From Nitrospira sp. (lineage in GTDB: Bacteria > Nitrospirota > Nitrospiria > Nitrospirales > Nitrospiraceae), in assembly GCA_029865345.1 (NCBI GenBank), contig JAOUHD010000017.1, positions 1 through 32,993 on the forward strand: a stretch of 32,993 nucleotides of DNA, read 5' to 3'. How positions within the stretch are numbered: the stretch's first letter is position 1; each line of letters begins with the position of its first letter. Positions 32,284 through 32,993 of this stretch are shown here, piece by piece. Both the position numbers and the translations under genes were made by a program. The notes under the pieces were generated by a model that saw nothing but the letters and a program-made list of their open reading frames with translations, had not been told where the DNA came from and searched no databases.

Positions 32284-32993
32284 TACTTTGTCTCCATGAT
32301 ACGTCGTATGAGTTCTTGGGATGTCATTCCACGATGTGGCGATTACTGCAGGACGTAGTCCGCGTCCGCTACACGGGTAATTGTACTACTGATAACACAT
32401 CGAAGTTCGTCGCTCCAACTCAAAACAGACATGCGATGGTCTTGCGAAGCACAATCGCAACGGCATTGTCGTGAACCGTCACCAATCTTGCTGCCAGCTG
32501 ATAAAGAGTTCATGAGAATGAAAGTCGTTTTGAAAGTTCTCTGGTCCGAACTGGTGAGGCGGCTAGGACTCGAGCCCATGGCCCTCGCCTGACAAGTATG
32601 AATTGGGGGGGTTAGGTCAGTGCTCCCATTGCAGTTGCACCGAGCCCTTCAGATTTTTCCCCTTTGATGCTGGAAAAGTCGACTGCTACTTTATACGGCT
32701 GCTGACCATCTCGATTCACTCCAACGACCACGAGTCACGTCAGAACATCAGCAGGTCTCCCCTACTTGTCCCCATGTGCGGTCACTGAGAACACGCCTAC
32801 AGCTTGTTCGAGATCCGTCGAGCAGCAGACAGAGGCCTCCCTGATAAGCATTCACATCCTGAATCTCTAGAAAGTAGCGATGCACCGAACAAGGGTTGCC
32901 CCCTCTTTCCACCGACCGGACCAAGTTTGAGTAGAGAGGATTTTACTGATTGCTCAAACTCTGCTATACCAGATATACACAATCACCATTTTT
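32284..32993. other. Right-edge region without a convincing gene
   Basis: This 710-base stretch holds no gene I can support. A 78-codon minus-strand frame (32343-32579) reads through the tRNA-like 3' end and has no start signal. The tRNA 3'-end-like element is listed separately. Base composition is close to that of the rest of the window, so the segment may be decayed accessory DNA. Confidence 0.5.
32552..32579 (-). repeat. tRNA- or tmRNA-like 3' end
   Basis: On the minus strand the order is T-stem, CTCGAGT loop, T-stem, a seven-base acceptor strand CCGCCTC, then ACCA. This is the exact spacing of a tRNA or tmRNA 3' end with encoded CCA. No partner acceptor strand (GAGGCGG) or tmRNA 5' end is found upstream on that strand, and two T-stem pairs are lost. 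It may be the attachment-site copy left by an integrated element. Confidence 0.4.

Noticed and set aside
32343..32579. Minus-strand frame of 78 codons at the right edge
   Set aside because: Its N-terminus is the translation of the tRNA-like 3' end, and no start signal exists. A remnant cannot be excluded.
1..32993. CRISPR arrays, intact insertion sequences, rRNA genes and integrases
   Set aside because: No regularly spaced repeats, transposase motifs, rRNA sequence or integrase catalytic motifs were seen on either strand.

Overview
The window looks like a chromosomal piece of a Gram-negative, autotroph-like bacterium, most probably a Nitrospira (Nitrospirota). This is an inference from the gene content: NtrY/NtrX, a DUF1844 protein, clustered late haem genes in the order hemE-hemH-hemG, an alginate-export-type porin beside modABC, and many GAF/PAS and sigma-54 regulators. 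No marker gene in the window proves the taxon.

Layout. 0-3 kb: a DUF72 protein, then purM and purN as a minus-strand purine operon. 3-8 kb: a stand-alone response regulator with a cysteine-rich tail, the ntrY-ntrX two-component pair, and a DUF1844 protein. 8-11.5 kb: mazG, two unrecognised proteins and a Sel1-repeat protein with a duplicated linker. 11.5-15.6 kb: a GAF-PAS-AAA+-Fis sigma-54 activator, flanked by a small membrane protein plus an OsmC-family protein on one side and a flavin/NAD oxidoreductase on the other. 15.6-19.2 kb: the haem operon. 19.4-22.4 kb: a fatty-acid desaturase, a DMT transporter and small hypothetical proteins. 22.5-24.7 kb: an FmdB-type zinc ribbon followed by three exported proteins (PstS-like, TIG-domain, HMA-like). 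25-30.3 kb: an XRE-plus-periplasmic-binding-domain regulator, an outer-membrane porin and modABC, which together look like one oxyanion (molybdate or tungstate) sensing and uptake unit. 30.3-33 kb: an accessory-looking end with two consensus DnaA boxes, a LexA-like XRE/S24 repressor, several very small cysteine-rich proteins and two tRNA-like fragments.

The best candidate for an undescribed system is the sigma-54 module at 11.5-15.6 kb. Between the activator and the membrane-protein gene lie a good -24/-12 promoter, a possible IHF site and two perfect palindromes about 30 bp apart, centred near -111 and -141. This is the architecture expected of an enhancer-driven operon controlled by the neighbouring GAF sensor. 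The second candidate is the molybdate-type unit in which an outer-membrane channel gene sits between the regulator and the ABC transporter.

Several genes without a Shine-Dalgarno sequence (hemE, the oxidoreductase, the S24 repressor) have promoter-like elements placed so close to the start codon that the transcripts would be leaderless or nearly so.
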